Positions 1 through 8,270 of a stretch of 64,000 nt of DNA are shown one piece after another. The notes below the pieces were generated by a model, which was not told the DNA's origin, searched no databases, and worked only from the letters and a program-made list of their open reading frames with translations. The stretch is from Devosia ginsengisoli. Its GTDB lineage: Bacteria; Pseudomonadota; Alphaproteobacteria; Rhizobiales; Devosiaceae. Location: positions 1,046,486-1,110,485 of the forward strand of contig NZ_JANQAJ010000006.1 in assembly GCF_024707105.1 (NCBI RefSeq), read 5' to 3'. A program made the translations under genes and the position numbers. How positions within the stretch are numbered: the first letter of the stretch is position 1; each line of letters starts with the position of its first letter.

Positions 1-172
1 TGGAACAGGTGTTCGTTGTCTTTTGTGATGAAGTGGAATTGCATTTCTGCCCCCGTTGATAACGAGGGCAGGGTGCAGCGAAGTAGGGGTGCTAACTATT
101 GTCGGAAACGACAGTTGCAGGGGCGATTCGTTTCTTAAAGATATTGAGCGACAATGGGTTGTTCTGTAATTC

Positions 173-898
173 CTATAAAATGATTTGGCGCGATTTAATC
201 GCCTTGGCGACGGCGTGCGTCGTCGTTGTGGCGCTCAGCTTTGCTCGGCTGTGCACAAGATGCTCCCGAACGGTCCTCTCCGAAACTGTGAGAATATCGC
301 CCACATCGACCAGCGATTTGCCGTTGGCGATCCACCGCAAGACCTCCCGTTCTCTATCAGTCAGTTGGCCAAAGGAGGTATGGACCTGATCATATAGTTC
401 GACGGCGCGCATCTCAGCATGCAGGCACACCAGATGGAGCATATGGCGGGACAGCGTATCGAGATCTACGGGTTGGTCAGCCGCGAGCGAAACCACAGCC
501 TGAACGCTGGACGGGTCGCCCATGGGAAAACCAATGCCGTCCATCAGGCCCAGGGATGACGCTTCCGAGGCAATCTTTCCGGCAATACGAGTGTGCCGCG
601 AATCCTTGCGCGCTTCCTTCCATGAAAACGGCTTGGCCCGAGTTAGGGAAAATAGGCTGACAGGGTCGTGCCAGAAGTAGGCGCCTTCGCGGTAGCGATC
701 CAACCAAGCCACGGGCCAGGTGTGCGCGATGACATAGGGCTCGGCATCCTCGCCGAGCGCCGGCAGCCGTGTCATCATGAAATAGTTGAAGCCAAATTCT
801 CGCAGTATCAACGAAAAATCGTCGACCAATGCTCGCAAGCCCGTGTGCCCGTCGCATCTTTCGATGAAAGCAAGCGCTACGTCGACCAGCTGCCCCAT
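173..898 (-). CDS. LuxR-family quorum-sensing regulator (orphan, intact AHL pocket)
   Basis: 241 residues, the usual length for LuxR/TraR proteins. An N-terminal autoinducer-binding domain is followed by a GerE-type helix-turn-helix (about residues 177-236). All six invariant ligand-pocket residues of TraR (W57, Y61, D70, P71, W85, G113) are present at a constant offset of 8: W65, Y69, D78, P79, W93, G121. The three conserved HTH residues are E183, L187 and G193. The family binds acyl-homoserine lactones in the cytoplasm and then controls transcription. No luxI-type synthase is found in the window, so it may be a LuxR solo listening to signals made elsewhere. The start gives the canonical spacing of the pocket residues. 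A 24-bp inverted repeat lies 55-78 bp upstream and is a candidate operator. Confidence 0.9.
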   Translation of the reverse strand: MGQLVDVALAFIERCDGHTGLRALVDDFSLILREFGFNYFMMTRLPALGEDAEPYVIAHTWPVAWLDRYREGAYFWHDPVSLFSLTRAKPFSWKEARKDSRHTRIAGKIASEASSLGLMDGIGFPMGDPSSVQAVVSLAADQPVDLDTLSRHMLHLVCLHAEMRAVELYDQVHTSFGQLTDREREVLRWIANGKSLVDVGDILTVSERTVREHLVHSRAKLSATTTTHAVAKAIKSRQIIL

Positions 899-952
899 GC
901 TGCCCTCCGCATTCTCCCCTTCAGCATTTTTACCGATTGGTCAAAGTCGTCA

Positions 953-976
953 ACAATTGGGAGAAATGCCAATTGT
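953..976. promoter_or_regulatory. Inverted repeat upstream of the luxR-type gene
   Basis: ACAATTGG, 8-bp spacer, CCAATTGT: perfect 8-bp arms in the AT-richer region before the LuxR-type gene on the minus strand. TTGACA and TTGACG -35-like hexamers (minus strand) overlap it. It could be a lux-box-like or other operator; the arms do not match the classic lux box closely. Confidence 0.4.
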
Positions 977-1075
977 CAATGCCATGTGTCTACTATAGCA
1001 GCGGCCCGCCCACCGACTGTTCTTGCCCCGCATTTAACTAGAATTTGCCACTGAAACAGCCAGTTCCCGTCACAG

Positions 1076-1420
1076 TTGACGACGAGGATGATAGAAGGTC
1101 CTTGGGGAATGCTTGGTGCTTACATGATCGCAGACTTCCGCTACGTCGCCTCCCCGGAGGTGGAGGACGTCGTGGTCGAACTGTTTTGGGATAACGATGG
1201 CGAACGGATGGGGCGGATCAAAATTCCGGACATGGTGGACAATGCCGTCGTGGTTTTGGAACTCCCGCATCTATCTCCGCTGCCGGTCATATCGGCGGTC
1301 GCCTATGCAATGGTACTAGCCGCCCAAAGCGAGAGACGATTGCGGATATCAGGCGATCAGTCGGTTTGGCAGCAGGAGTGGGGTACTCTGATCAACGCCC
1401 CACTAGGTGATGTGCACTAG
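1076..1420 (+). CDS. Hypothetical protein, 114 aa
   Basis: Unrecognised protein of 114 residues. The centre contains an acidic stretch and a hydrophobic segment (VVVLELPHLSPLPVIS...), but there is no clear signal peptide or known motif. In-frame ATGs at 1088 and 1109 are alternative starts. It is convergent with the small minus-strand gene pair at 1417-1883, and the stop codons share the palindromic CTAG at 1417-1420. Probably a real accessory gene, function unknown. Confidence 0.45.
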   Translation: MTTRMIEGPWGMLGAYMIADFRYVASPEVEDVVVELFWDNDGERMGRIKIPDMVDNAVVVLELPHLSPLPVISAVAYAMVLAAQSERRLRISGDQSVWQQEWGTLINAPLGDVH

Positions 1421-1596
1421 CTCTTGACGCCAAGTTCGCGCAGCAAGGCGCGGCAGGTTTGCTCGCCCTCATCGGCGCATTCAGCTTCCCGGCGGGGTTT
1501 CGGTATGCTTTGGAAGCGCCGCAGATCGGCCTGCAACTTCGTGATGAGCCGCTGGCGATCCTGAACCTCGGGGCCGGTATCTGGAACGCGGCCCAT
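1417..1596 (-). CDS. Small hypothetical protein, 59 aa, coupled to the upstream gene
   Basis: A 59-codon reading frame whose ATG (1594-1596) overlaps the TGA (1596-1598) of the 95-residue gene upstream as ATGA, the signature of translational coupling. The product starts MGRVPDTGPEVQDRQRLITK and is rich in Arg, Gln and Glu, with two Cys. It is hydrophilic and probably helical, with no membrane segment and no recognised family. The exact coupling is the main reason to believe it is expressed. Confidence 0.4.
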   Translation of the reverse strand: MGRVPDTGPEVQDRQRLITKLQADLRRFQSIPKPRREAECADEGEQTCRALLRELGVKS

Positions 1597-1883
1597 CAGT
1601 TCGCGTCCACCATGCCGTCGGCGATTGCCATGTCGATCTGCTCCTCGATCTCATCGAACACCACGACGATCAGAAGCTCACGCTCTTCGTCGGTCTGGCC
1701 TGCATCGGCCTCCACCTTGACGGTGAAGGAGCGGAGTAGGTGGTCGCGGCGCAGCGAGAAACCGGCGCGGAATTCCACGAAGCCGGCATCGCTCCACAGA
1801 TCGACCATGAATGTTTCCAGATACTGGATGTATTTCGCCGAAAGCTCGGCGCTCAACCGGTCTACCAGTTCCTTCATCGCCAT
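1596..1883 (-). CDS. Hypothetical protein, 95 aa
   Basis: 95 residues with heptad-like helical stretches (KELVDRLSAELSAKYIQYLE) and an acidic C-terminal half (FDEIEEQIDMAIADG). No signal peptide or membrane segment and no family I recognise. It is first in a two-gene unit with the overlapping 59-residue gene. Its position beside a site-specific recombinase suggests accessory DNA. Function unknown. Confidence 0.5.
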   Translation of the reverse strand: MAMKELVDRLSAELSAKYIQYLETFMVDLWSDAGFVEFRAGFSLRRDHLLRSFTVKVEADAGQTDEERELLIVVVFDEIEEQIDMAIADGMVDAN

Positions 1884-1963
1884 CTCCGCCCTAGAAACTT
1901 ATCCCCGAAATCCCCCTGCGCGCCAGTGGGCTTATCCTTGCAACATCAGCAAGGAGATGAGTG

Positions 1964-2146
1964 ATGAGACCCGATAGAGAAATCCGGAGAACGATAGCGC
2001 AGTTCCTCAACGGGCTGGCGGTTGCAATCGTTGCAACGTTGGTTCTCGCCCCTTTGGCTGCCGAAACGCTTAGAAGCCACGAGGCTGCCGTCGCGATAGG
2101 CGTTGCCGTCATAATCCATATGATTGCGGTCAGGCTGGTGCCCTGA
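1964..2146 (+). CDS. Small membrane protein, 60 aa
   Basis: A 60-residue product (61 if GTG at 1961 is used) with two hydrophobic segments separated by a short polar loop: GLAVAIVATLVLAPLAAE and AVAIGVAVIIHMIAV. These predict a small inner-membrane hairpin. An AAGGAG Shine-Dalgarno at 1951-1956 sits 7 bp before the ATG, which supports translation. It is convergent with the tyrosine recombinase gene. No family recognised. Confidence 0.5.
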   Translation: MRPDREIRRTIAQFLNGLAVAIVATLVLAPLAAETLRSHEAAVAIGVAVIIHMIAVRLVP

Positions 2147-2153
2147 GCCTCTC

Positions 2154-3602
2154 CTAGCCCCTTCGATAGGGAGCTATGGGGCTCGGAAGTCGGGCGAGTT
2201 CCAGAGACCGTTCAGGGTCCCAAACGTCCGAAATCCTGGCATATTCTCGCCAGTCGCCGCCATGCAGGCTCGACCGCCATTCCTGGAGATCCTTATTGCG
2301 CAGGCGAGCAGCCTCATCGTTTTCATGACTGAGGGGAGTAAATCGCTGCCGCACCTCGGCCTCCCTGATCTGGGGAGATAAATGGCCGTACGTTCGCAGG
2401 ACGGTAGTGGGATCTGCATGGCCTAGTTGTGCTGCTACCGCATAGACCGTGGCTCCTGCCTGAACCAGCTGGCTGGCATAGGTGTGTCTGAGGCCGTGGA
2501 ACGTGAACTCGTCTGGCAGTTCAGCCGCACGTACAGCAGCCTTGAAAAGCGGTTTTTGACCGCCTTTCCATCGCCCGCCGCCGTCGCGCATAAAAACGTA
2601 CTCCCGTCGCTTGCGCCCACGGATCAGGTCTAGAAACCAGGCCATGCCTTCATCCGGCAGAAATACAAAGCGAGCCCGATAGCTTTTGGCGGGAGAGACA
2701 TAGATGCCATATCCATCACGCCCAACGTCTTCACACCGCATATTCAGCAGTTCGTTGAGCCGACAGCCCGTGTATAAGGCGCCAAGCACCAGACGGGCTA
2801 CATCCGGTCGACATTGCGCTATCAATTCCCGACATTCGGCCCGCGTCAGGTAGAGCACCCGAGGTCGGTCCACGGCTGGCAACCGTCTCAAACAGCGCCA
2901 GGCGCGTTCGCTCTCCACCTTCCCACTTTCCCAGGAAATCTGAAAAGCGACGCGCAGAATGCCGATCAAGGTGTTGACGGTCTTCTTGCGTTTGCGGAGC
3001 TGGTCGTCATCGAGGCTATCGATGGAGAGTTTTGGCCCAAGCGGTTTGCTTCCGCGTTTTGGTGGAGTTTCCAGAACCTCACGGACGAAGCGCCGCAGGT
3101 GTTCACTATTGAACGCATCTACCGCGACATTCCCGAGTCGGGGAATGATGTGGTAGTTGATCAGTGACAAGTTGGTTTCGAAGTGGCTCTTGGCCGCTGC
3201 CAGGCGCTTCCACTCTACATATTCGTGCATAGCGTGAGCCACACTGTAAGTTGCCCCGATCGGGCGCACGATGAGGTCTTGTCGCACGCCCAGCGGTTTG
3301 GCCTCCGCAGCCCATTGGCGAACATTTGAGCTATCGAACCACTTGTGCGCCGCGGCGAGGGCATCCTCATAGGTTAGACCAGCGGGTCGGGCCTCAGATT
3401 GAGCCCAGCCGAGCCGGCGGCGATAATAGGCGCCCGAACGCATTCGAATGCGGGCGCACCAGACGTCACCGTCGGGGCGACGCTGGTAACCGAGATGGCG
3501 GGTCCGCGCGAGGAGCTGATAGTATGGCGTCTCACGCTCAGCCAGAGCGCTCAAAACATCCTGTGAGCTCAAATCGTGCCTGCTCAACCTCATAGTAGCC
3601 AT
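2154..3602 (-). CDS. Tyrosine recombinase / phage-type integrase
   Basis: 482-residue site-specific recombinase. A core-binding SAM-like domain (about 115-225) precedes the catalytic domain (about 245-412). All active-site residues are visible: R281 (TGCRLNEL), K306, H369 and R372 (FHGLRHTYAS), H395 (QLGHAD) and nucleophile Y405 (RTYGHLS). About 75 further residues follow the tyrosine motif, longer than most phage integrases. GGAGGAGAGC directly before the ATG supports the start. The gene is intact, so the enzyme may be active. No tRNA, excisionase or obvious att repeat lies beside it, so the boundaries of any element it mobilises are unclear. Confidence 0.9.
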   Translation of the reverse strand: MATMRLSRHDLSSQDVLSALAERETPYYQLLARTRHLGYQRRPDGDVWCARIRMRSGAYYRRRLGWAQSEARPAGLTYEDALAAAHKWFDSSNVRQWAAEAKPLGVRQDLIVRPIGATYSVAHAMHEYVEWKRLAAAKSHFETNLSLINYHIIPRLGNVAVDAFNSEHLRRFVREVLETPPKRGSKPLGPKLSIDSLDDDQLRKRKKTVNTLIGILRVAFQISWESGKVESERAWRCLRRLPAVDRPRVLYLTRAECRELIAQCRPDVARLVLGALYTGCRLNELLNMRCEDVGRDGYGIYVSPAKSYRARFVFLPDEGMAWFLDLIRGRKRREYVFMRDGGGRWKGGQKPLFKAAVRAAELPDEFTFHGLRHTYASQLVQAGATVYAVAAQLGHADPTTVLRTYGHLSPQIREAEVRQRFTPLSHENDEAARLRNKDLQEWRSSLHGGDWREYARISDVWDPERSLELARLPSPIAPYRRG

Positions 3603-3827
3603 GCTCTCCTCCGTGTGGGAGCACCTTGCATACTCGGACGGTTTAGTGCCGACGCTGTCGTGTAACAGGCAAGCCTTTCCACGCTGCTCGAGACAGATGG
3701 TTAGGGCAATCTAAATTCAACCCCAAAGTTTGAGCCATGTCGCGGACAGCAAATATCGAGATAGCAACAGCGCCGCGCGGCTCGACAGAAAGACCTTTTG
3801 TGGGGCTTTGCACTGCTTATGCTGCCC

Positions 3828-4622
3828 CTAGGCTGCCTTCGTGGCAGAGCCGGACGACAGGTCAGCACCTTTAGCGACGCTATCGACGATAATCTGCAGC
3901 TGACCACGTGAGCAGGGCTCAATCCTGGCATCGATCCGATAGACGTCACGCAGAAGCTGCTGGGTTATGACTTCACTAGTGGCCCCCACGCCTTTGAGGG
4001 ATCCACGCTCGATGACCAAGGCCCTGTCGGCAAAACGCATGGCCTGGTTGAGGTCATGGATGGCGATGAAGACGATCATGCTGCGCTCGCGCGCCACTTG
4101 CTGCATGAAATCGAGCACCTCCATCTGCCGGTGCAAGTCGAGCGCACTGGTGGGCTCATCCATCAGCAATATGTCCGGTTCGCGCACCAGCGTCTGCGCA
4201 ATGCCTACGAGCTGACGCTGGCCGCCGCTCAACTCGCCGAGGTTGCGGAAGGCAATATCGGTGATATCGATGGCATTCATCACGCCATCGATCAACGCCA
4301 GGTCCTCGTCGCTAACCTTCCAGCCAGACCCCTGCTTACGAGCGAGCAGGATGGATTCATAGACCGTGAGGACGGCATTGGCCGAGGTATCCTGCGGCAT
4401 GTAGCTGATGGCGCGCTTGCCCTTTTCTGAGCCTTCCACATGTACCATGCCGGGCCCGTGCAACAGGCCGGCCATACGCTTGAACAGGGTGGACTTTCCC
4501 GCAGCGTTGGGACCGATGACTGCGACAATCTCGCCGGACGAGAAGGTCGGTGTGGTGATGCCCGACACGGTCAGCCGCCGCCCGTAATAGGCACCAATGT
4601 CCTCAAGCGCGATGGTTACCAT
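3828..4622 (-). CDS. Iron-chelate ABC transporter ATP-binding protein (FecE/FhuC type)
   Basis: 264 residues. Walker A GPNAAGKST (about 37-45), Q-loop YMPQD, signature LSGGQRQL, Walker B ILLMDEPTSALD and the switch histidine in IHDLN are all intact. This is the cytoplasmic ATPase of a BtuD/FecE-class importer for ferric siderophore, haem or cobalamin. The ATG overlaps the end of the permease gene by 7 bp, so it is the last gene of a solute-binding protein, permease, ATPase operon on the minus strand. The iron assignment rests on family plus iron-box-like sequences upstream of the operon. Confidence 0.92.
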   Translation of the reverse strand: MVTIALEDIGAYYGRRLTVSGITTPTFSSGEIVAVIGPNAAGKSTLFKRMAGLLHGPGMVHVEGSEKGKRAISYMPQDTSANAVLTVYESILLARKQGSGWKVSDEDLALIDGVMNAIDITDIAFRNLGELSGGQRQLVGIAQTLVREPDILLMDEPTSALDLHRQMEVLDFMQQVARERSMIVFIAIHDLNQAMRFADRALVIERGSLKGVGATSEVITQQLLRDVYRIDARIEPCSRGQLQIIVDSVAKGADLSSGSATKAA

Positions 4623-5683
4623 GACCGCCTCACATTGGAGAGAATGAGCGAGAAAAAGAAAGGCACGCCGACGAGTGCCGTGATAATGCCGATGGGAAAT
4701 ACCACGCCCGGCAGGATGGATTTCGAGACCACCGAAGTTGCCGATAGCAGCAATGCTCCCGCCATGATCGAGGTGGGCAGGAAGAAGCGCTGATCCTCGC
4801 CCACGAGCATACGGGCGACATGGGGGCCGACCAGCCCGACAAAGCCGATTGTGCCCACGAAACTGACCGGAACGGCCGCTAACAGCGCGACAATCAGCAT
4901 GGTTTCGAGCCTGATGCGGCGCACGTTCACGCCGAAGCTGGCGGCCTTATCTTCGCCCAACCTGATGGCTGTGAGCGCCCAGGCATGGCGCGCGAACAGC
5001 GGCAGCGCAAAGACCAGAACAGCCGTGGTAATCCAAATCTTTTCCCAGGTCGCTTTGGTGAGGCTGCCCATGGTCCAGAACACCACGCTTTGCAGAGCTT
5101 GTTCGGAAGCGACATATTGGAGGAAGGCCAGCAGCGCATTGAAGGTGAAGACCAGCGCGATGCCGAGCAGCACGACGGTCTGTACGGTCACGCCGCGCGC
5201 CTGCGAAATGAAATGGATGATGAGGGTGGCGACCAGCGCCATGACGAAGGCGTTGACCGGCACCATGAAATTGGTGGCAAAGGGGATGATCGACACACCC
5301 GCCACAATGGCAATCGCAGCACCGAAGCTGGCGGCGGCGGAAATGCCGAGCGTAAAAGGGCTGGCGAGCGGGTTGGCCAGAATGGTCTGCATCTGGGCGC
5401 CAGCGAGCGAGAGGCAGGCGCCGGTGACGATAGCCATCAGCGCCATGGGCATACGGATATCCCAGACCACGACGCGGATCTTGTCGGAGACGCTGCCGGG
5501 CGAAACGATGGCAGAAGCAACGTCCATCAGCGCATAGCGCGCCGGTCCCCAGGCGATATCGATAGTGAAGCTGAGCGCCAAAGCAATGGCGAAGCCGACA
5601 ATGATAAGAATGCGCCGCCAGGCAAGGGCGCGGTAAAGACCGCGCCCTTCTTGGGCAACTGCATCGGCGGTTGCCGTAGCCAT
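4616..5683 (-). CDS. FecCD-family permease of iron-chelate ABC transporter
   Basis: 355 residues from the ATG at 5683, chosen over an upstream TTG because GAGGAA precedes the ATG and it follows the previous stop by 2 bp. A polytopic membrane protein with about 9-10 hydrophobic segments. It contains FecCD hallmarks: SLAGAQMQTILANPLASPFTLGIS near residue 110 and the coupling-loop region GTIGFVGLVGPHVARMLVG near 290-310. It forms the inner-membrane channel for the FecB-type binding protein encoded just upstream and is energised by the overlapping ATPase gene. Confidence 0.92.
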   Translation of the reverse strand: MATATADAVAQEGRGLYRALAWRRILIIVGFAIALALSFTIDIAWGPARYALMDVASAIVSPGSVSDKIRVVVWDIRMPMALMAIVTGACLSLAGAQMQTILANPLASPFTLGISAAASFGAAIAIVAGVSIIPFATNFMVPVNAFVMALVATLIIHFISQARGVTVQTVVLLGIALVFTFNALLAFLQYVASEQALQSVVFWTMGSLTKATWEKIWITTAVLVFALPLFARHAWALTAIRLGEDKAASFGVNVRRIRLETMLIVALLAAVPVSFVGTIGFVGLVGPHVARMLVGEDQRFFLPTSIMAGALLLSATSVVSKSILPGVVFPIGIITALVGVPFFFSLILSNVRRSW

Positions 5684-5685
5684 GA

Positions 5686-6831
5686 CTATTCCTCGTTCAG
5701 CGCCAGCCAATAGCCGGGCTCGTAGGGCACGGGTAGGAAGCGCTCGTGGAATTCACGGAAGGTGGCATCGGGGTCCAGATCAGCAAAGAGATCGGGATGG
5801 AACCACTTGGCCATCTGCTGTATGGGCGCGAACTGGTAGGGGCTGGCATAGAACTGGTGCCAGATGGCATAGACCTTGCCGTTCTGGACGGCCTGGGCGT
5901 CGGTAAAGGCGGGCTGTTCCATCAGGGCAGCGAGGGCAGCACGGCTGGCATCGGCCGTGGCAGCGGCATTAGGCCCGACATTGACGTAGGACGGGCCATC
6001 AGCGCTAGTCGATGGCGAATTGGTCCAGTCGGATCCGGTCACCACGATGATGTCGGGATTGGAGGCAATGACCTGTTCGGGATTGATCGTACCGGTATAG
6101 CCGGGCAGGAATTCCGAACCAAGATTGATGCCACCGGCCATCTCGACCATCTTGCCGTAATTGTCATTGCCGAACGTGCCGCAGCAATCGCCCAGACCCG
6201 CTGCGCGATACATGAAGACCAGCGGCTTTTCCGGGTTCTCCTTGGCCAGGACGTCGGTGACGCGGGCGGTCTGCTCATCCCAGAAGTCGATGATTTCCTG
6301 GGCGCGCTCTTCCTTGTCGAAAAGCTGACCCAGCACGCGCAGGCTGGGCTCGGTATTGTCGATGATGTGCTCGCGGAAATCGACATAGACCAGCTTCACG
6401 CCGACCTGGCTGAGCATTTCCTCGAGCTTGACCTCGTCCGCGGCCTTCTTGGAGCCGATGGTGAGAAGCATCACATCGGGCGCCAGGTCCACCACCGTTT
6501 CAGCCTGCAGGGTGCCGTCCGTGAGATTACCCAGGAAGGGAATGTCGGCTGCCTCGGGGAAGGCTGCGACGTAAGTGTTGTAGCCGGTCAGGTCGGTGGT
6601 GTTGAGGTCGTTGCGCCAGGCTACGACATGGGCAAACGGATTTTCGGTCTCGATGGCGGCGATCGGATAGATCAGCCGGCCTTCACCCAGAATGACGCGC
6701 TCGACGGGACCATCGAAGGCGACTTCGCGGCCGGCAACGTCGGTTACCGTGAAGGGATCGGCAAAGCTGGCGACAGGCAAGAGAAAGGCGGTCCCGGCCA
6801 AGGCGGCCAGGGCGATGTTGCGAATGGACAT
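5686..6831 (-). CDS. Periplasmic iron-chelate binding protein (FecB/BtuF type)
   Basis: 381 residues from ATG 6831. This start leaves a good signal peptide (MSIRNIALAALAGTAFLLPVASFA), whereas the upstream ATG at 6858 would extend it awkwardly. The mature part opens with VTDVAGREVAFDGPVERVIL, the entry motif of TroA/FecB type III binding proteins, and continues with LAPDVMLL and NPDIIVVTGSD. A CC pair in GLGDCCGTFGN is unusual and could form a disulfide or touch the ligand. It is the first gene of the importer operon and is divergent from a methyltransferase. The substrate is probably a ferric chelate, not determined. Confidence 0.88.
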   Translation of the reverse strand: MSIRNIALAALAGTAFLLPVASFADPFTVTDVAGREVAFDGPVERVILGEGRLIYPIAAIETENPFAHVVAWRNDLNTTDLTGYNTYVAAFPEAADIPFLGNLTDGTLQAETVVDLAPDVMLLTIGSKKAADEVKLEEMLSQVGVKLVYVDFREHIIDNTEPSLRVLGQLFDKEERAQEIIDFWDEQTARVTDVLAKENPEKPLVFMYRAAGLGDCCGTFGNDNYGKMVEMAGGINLGSEFLPGYTGTINPEQVIASNPDIIVVTGSDWTNSPSTSADGPSYVNVGPNAAATADASRAALAALMEQPAFTDAQAVQNGKVYAIWHQFYASPYQFAPIQQMAKWFHPDLFADLDPDATFREFHERFLPVPYEPGYWLALNEE

Positions 6832-6874
6832 GCCACGCACTCCGGTGTTGAAAGACAACCCGGCCTATGAAATA

Positions 6875-6916
6875 TGACAAACAGAATCAAGAATTATCTT
6901 TTAGAGCGATTCCAGT
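6875..6916. promoter_or_regulatory. Putative iron-responsive sites (RirA-like TGA-N9-TCA and Irr-like)
   Basis: In the divergent gap between the importer operon (start 6831) and the methyltransferase (start 6927), TGA-N9-TCA occurs exactly at 6875-6889. This is the published iron-responsive-operator pattern for RirA in Rhizobiales. Overlapping the next turn, TTTAGAG-CGA-TTCCAGT at 6900-6916 matches 10 of 14 positions of the Irr box (TTTAGAA-N3-TTCTAAA). Both motifs are short, so this is inference supported by the iron-importer context. Confidence 0.4.
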
Positions 6917-6926
6917 ATGTTGGGGT

Positions 6927-7715
6927 ATGTCCATGAATGAGCTGAGCAATTATTCCATCCGCGATGAAATCCGCGAATTCTGGTCCGAGCGCGCCGCAAC
7001 CTTCGACCAGAGCGTGGGCCATGAAGTGTTCAGCGAAGCCGAGCGGAGGGCCTGGCATCGTCTCATTCGCAAGCATCTCGGCGAGGGCAATGGGCGACCC
7101 CTGCTGGACCTGGCATGTGGTACGGCGGTGATTTCCCACCTGATGAACGACATGGGGTTCAGCGTGACGGGCGTCGACTGGTCCGAGGCCATGCTGGAAC
7201 AGGCCCGCGCCAAGGCGGCAAAGCGCGGCACAGATATCCGTTTCATCATGCGCGACGCGGAAAATATCGGTGAACCTGATGCGAGCTATGAGGCCATCAC
7301 CAACCGGCATTTGGTCTGGACACTGGTGGATGTGCCGGCATGTTTCGCCGAGTGGTATCGGCTGCTCAAGCCTGGCGGCAGGCTGCTGATCATTGATGGC
7401 AATATGGGCAGGCAAGGCTGGGTATCGCGGCTGCACAATTCCATCAATCGCCTACTCGGTCGGCCTGACCCAAAAGGCCATATGGATCCAGCCATGGCCG
7501 AGCGGCATCGCCGCATAAGGGAACGAGTCTATTTCAGCGATGGCATGCCGGCCGAAGCGGTTGTCGCACTGCTGAAAGCCGCAGGCTTCGCGGACATCGT
7601 CATCGACCGCAAGATGAGCGATATCCACTGGGCGCAGGCGCGGAAAATGCCATTCTGGCGAGCTGCAGAACGACTTGCCTCAGACCGGTTCGCCATCAGT
7701 GCCACTAAACACTAG
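6927..7715 (+). CDS. Class I SAM-dependent methyltransferase
   Basis: 262 residues from ATG 6927 (a second in-frame ATG lies at 6933). Upstream codons to 6867 are unlikely coding because they cover the putative iron operators. A Rossmann methyltransferase: motif I LLDLACGTAVISHLM, acidic loop VTGVDWSEAMLEQA, motif II region IRFIMRDAENIGEPDASYEAI, then LVWTLVDVPACFAEWYRLLKPGGRLLIID. It resembles UbiE/methyltransferase-11 enzymes; the substrate is unknown. Its divergent pairing with an iron-chelate importer suggests a role in modifying or recovering metal from the imported chelate (inference). Confidence 0.85.
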   Translation: MSMNELSNYSIRDEIREFWSERAATFDQSVGHEVFSEAERRAWHRLIRKHLGEGNGRPLLDLACGTAVISHLMNDMGFSVTGVDWSEAMLEQARAKAAKRGTDIRFIMRDAENIGEPDASYEAITNRHLVWTLVDVPACFAEWYRLLKPGGRLLIIDGNMGRQGWVSRLHNSINRLLGRPDPKGHMDPAMAERHRRIRERVYFSDGMPAEAVVALLKAAGFADIVIDRKMSDIHWAQARKMPFWRAAERLASDRFAISATKH

Positions 7716-7716
7716 G

Positions 7717-7732
7717 GGGAGGCATCCCTCCC
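7717..7732 (+). terminator. Short hairpin after the methyltransferase gene
   Basis: GGGAGG-CATC-CCTCCC starts 2 bp after the methyltransferase stop codon. It is a 6-bp GC stem without a following T-run, so a weak or Rho-assisted terminator at best. Confidence 0.3.
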
Positions 7733-7796
7733 AGGCTAGAGACATCAACCTTCTTCGCCCTTCTGAAGTAGTTTCGTGAGAGGTGTCCTTGGTTCA

Positions 7797-8270
7797 TTAT
7801 GCACCTCTCAACCGGTCGCTGGCCTCACATCCCCAACCGTCCCCATCAGCATCAAGGCGATATGGGTCATGGCTCCCTACCCAAATTGGTCCTTGGACGT
7901 ATAACGGGCCATCGCCCCGACCGCCGGCACAATCCCGATCAGCGCCAGCACTCGAATAAGAATAAGGCGAAGGAGCTGCGCAGCCATTCGAACAAGCAGC
8001 CGCTACGGCCACGCCGGTCGCAACTGCTGCTATACCGACAATGGCGGCCGTCTCCATCGCTACTCTGTTCTGGCACTCCTCCAGCGTGAGGCCTCGCCGG
8101 ACCAGCTCAGCAGCAACATCTTGTTGGAATGTCCGGTCGGTCGTCTCTAGCACGGCCCGACAAAGAGCAGTGTCTTTGGGTTTGGCTGGGTCTGCGTAGA
8201 AGTCTTTCGGCGGCGTAGCACACGCCGAAAGAGACAGCGCTACCAGCGCGGTTAAGATCAACGGCTTCAT
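7797..8270 (-). CDS. Lipoprotein with Excalibur-type calcium-binding domain
   Basis: 157 residues. The N-terminus MKPLILTALVALSLSACA carries a lipobox (LSAC), predicting a diacylated lipoprotein. A hydrophobic Ala/Val stretch lies mid-protein. The C-terminus (about 110-152) has the Excalibur pattern: DRDC at its start and DPYRLDADGDGWGCE at its end, with the DxDxDG loop and two conserved Cys. Excalibur domains are thought to bind calcium, and similar DGDG-CE tails are common in small alphaproteobacterial envelope proteins. Neighbours suggest accessory DNA. Precise role unknown. Confidence 0.7.
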   Translation of the reverse strand: MKPLILTALVALSLSACATPPKDFYADPAKPKDTALCRAVLETTDRTFQQDVAAELVRRGLTLEECQNRVAMETAAIVGIAAVATGVAVAAACSNGCAAPSPYSYSSAGADRDCAGGRGDGPLYVQGPIWVGSHDPYRLDADGDGWGCEASDRLRGA

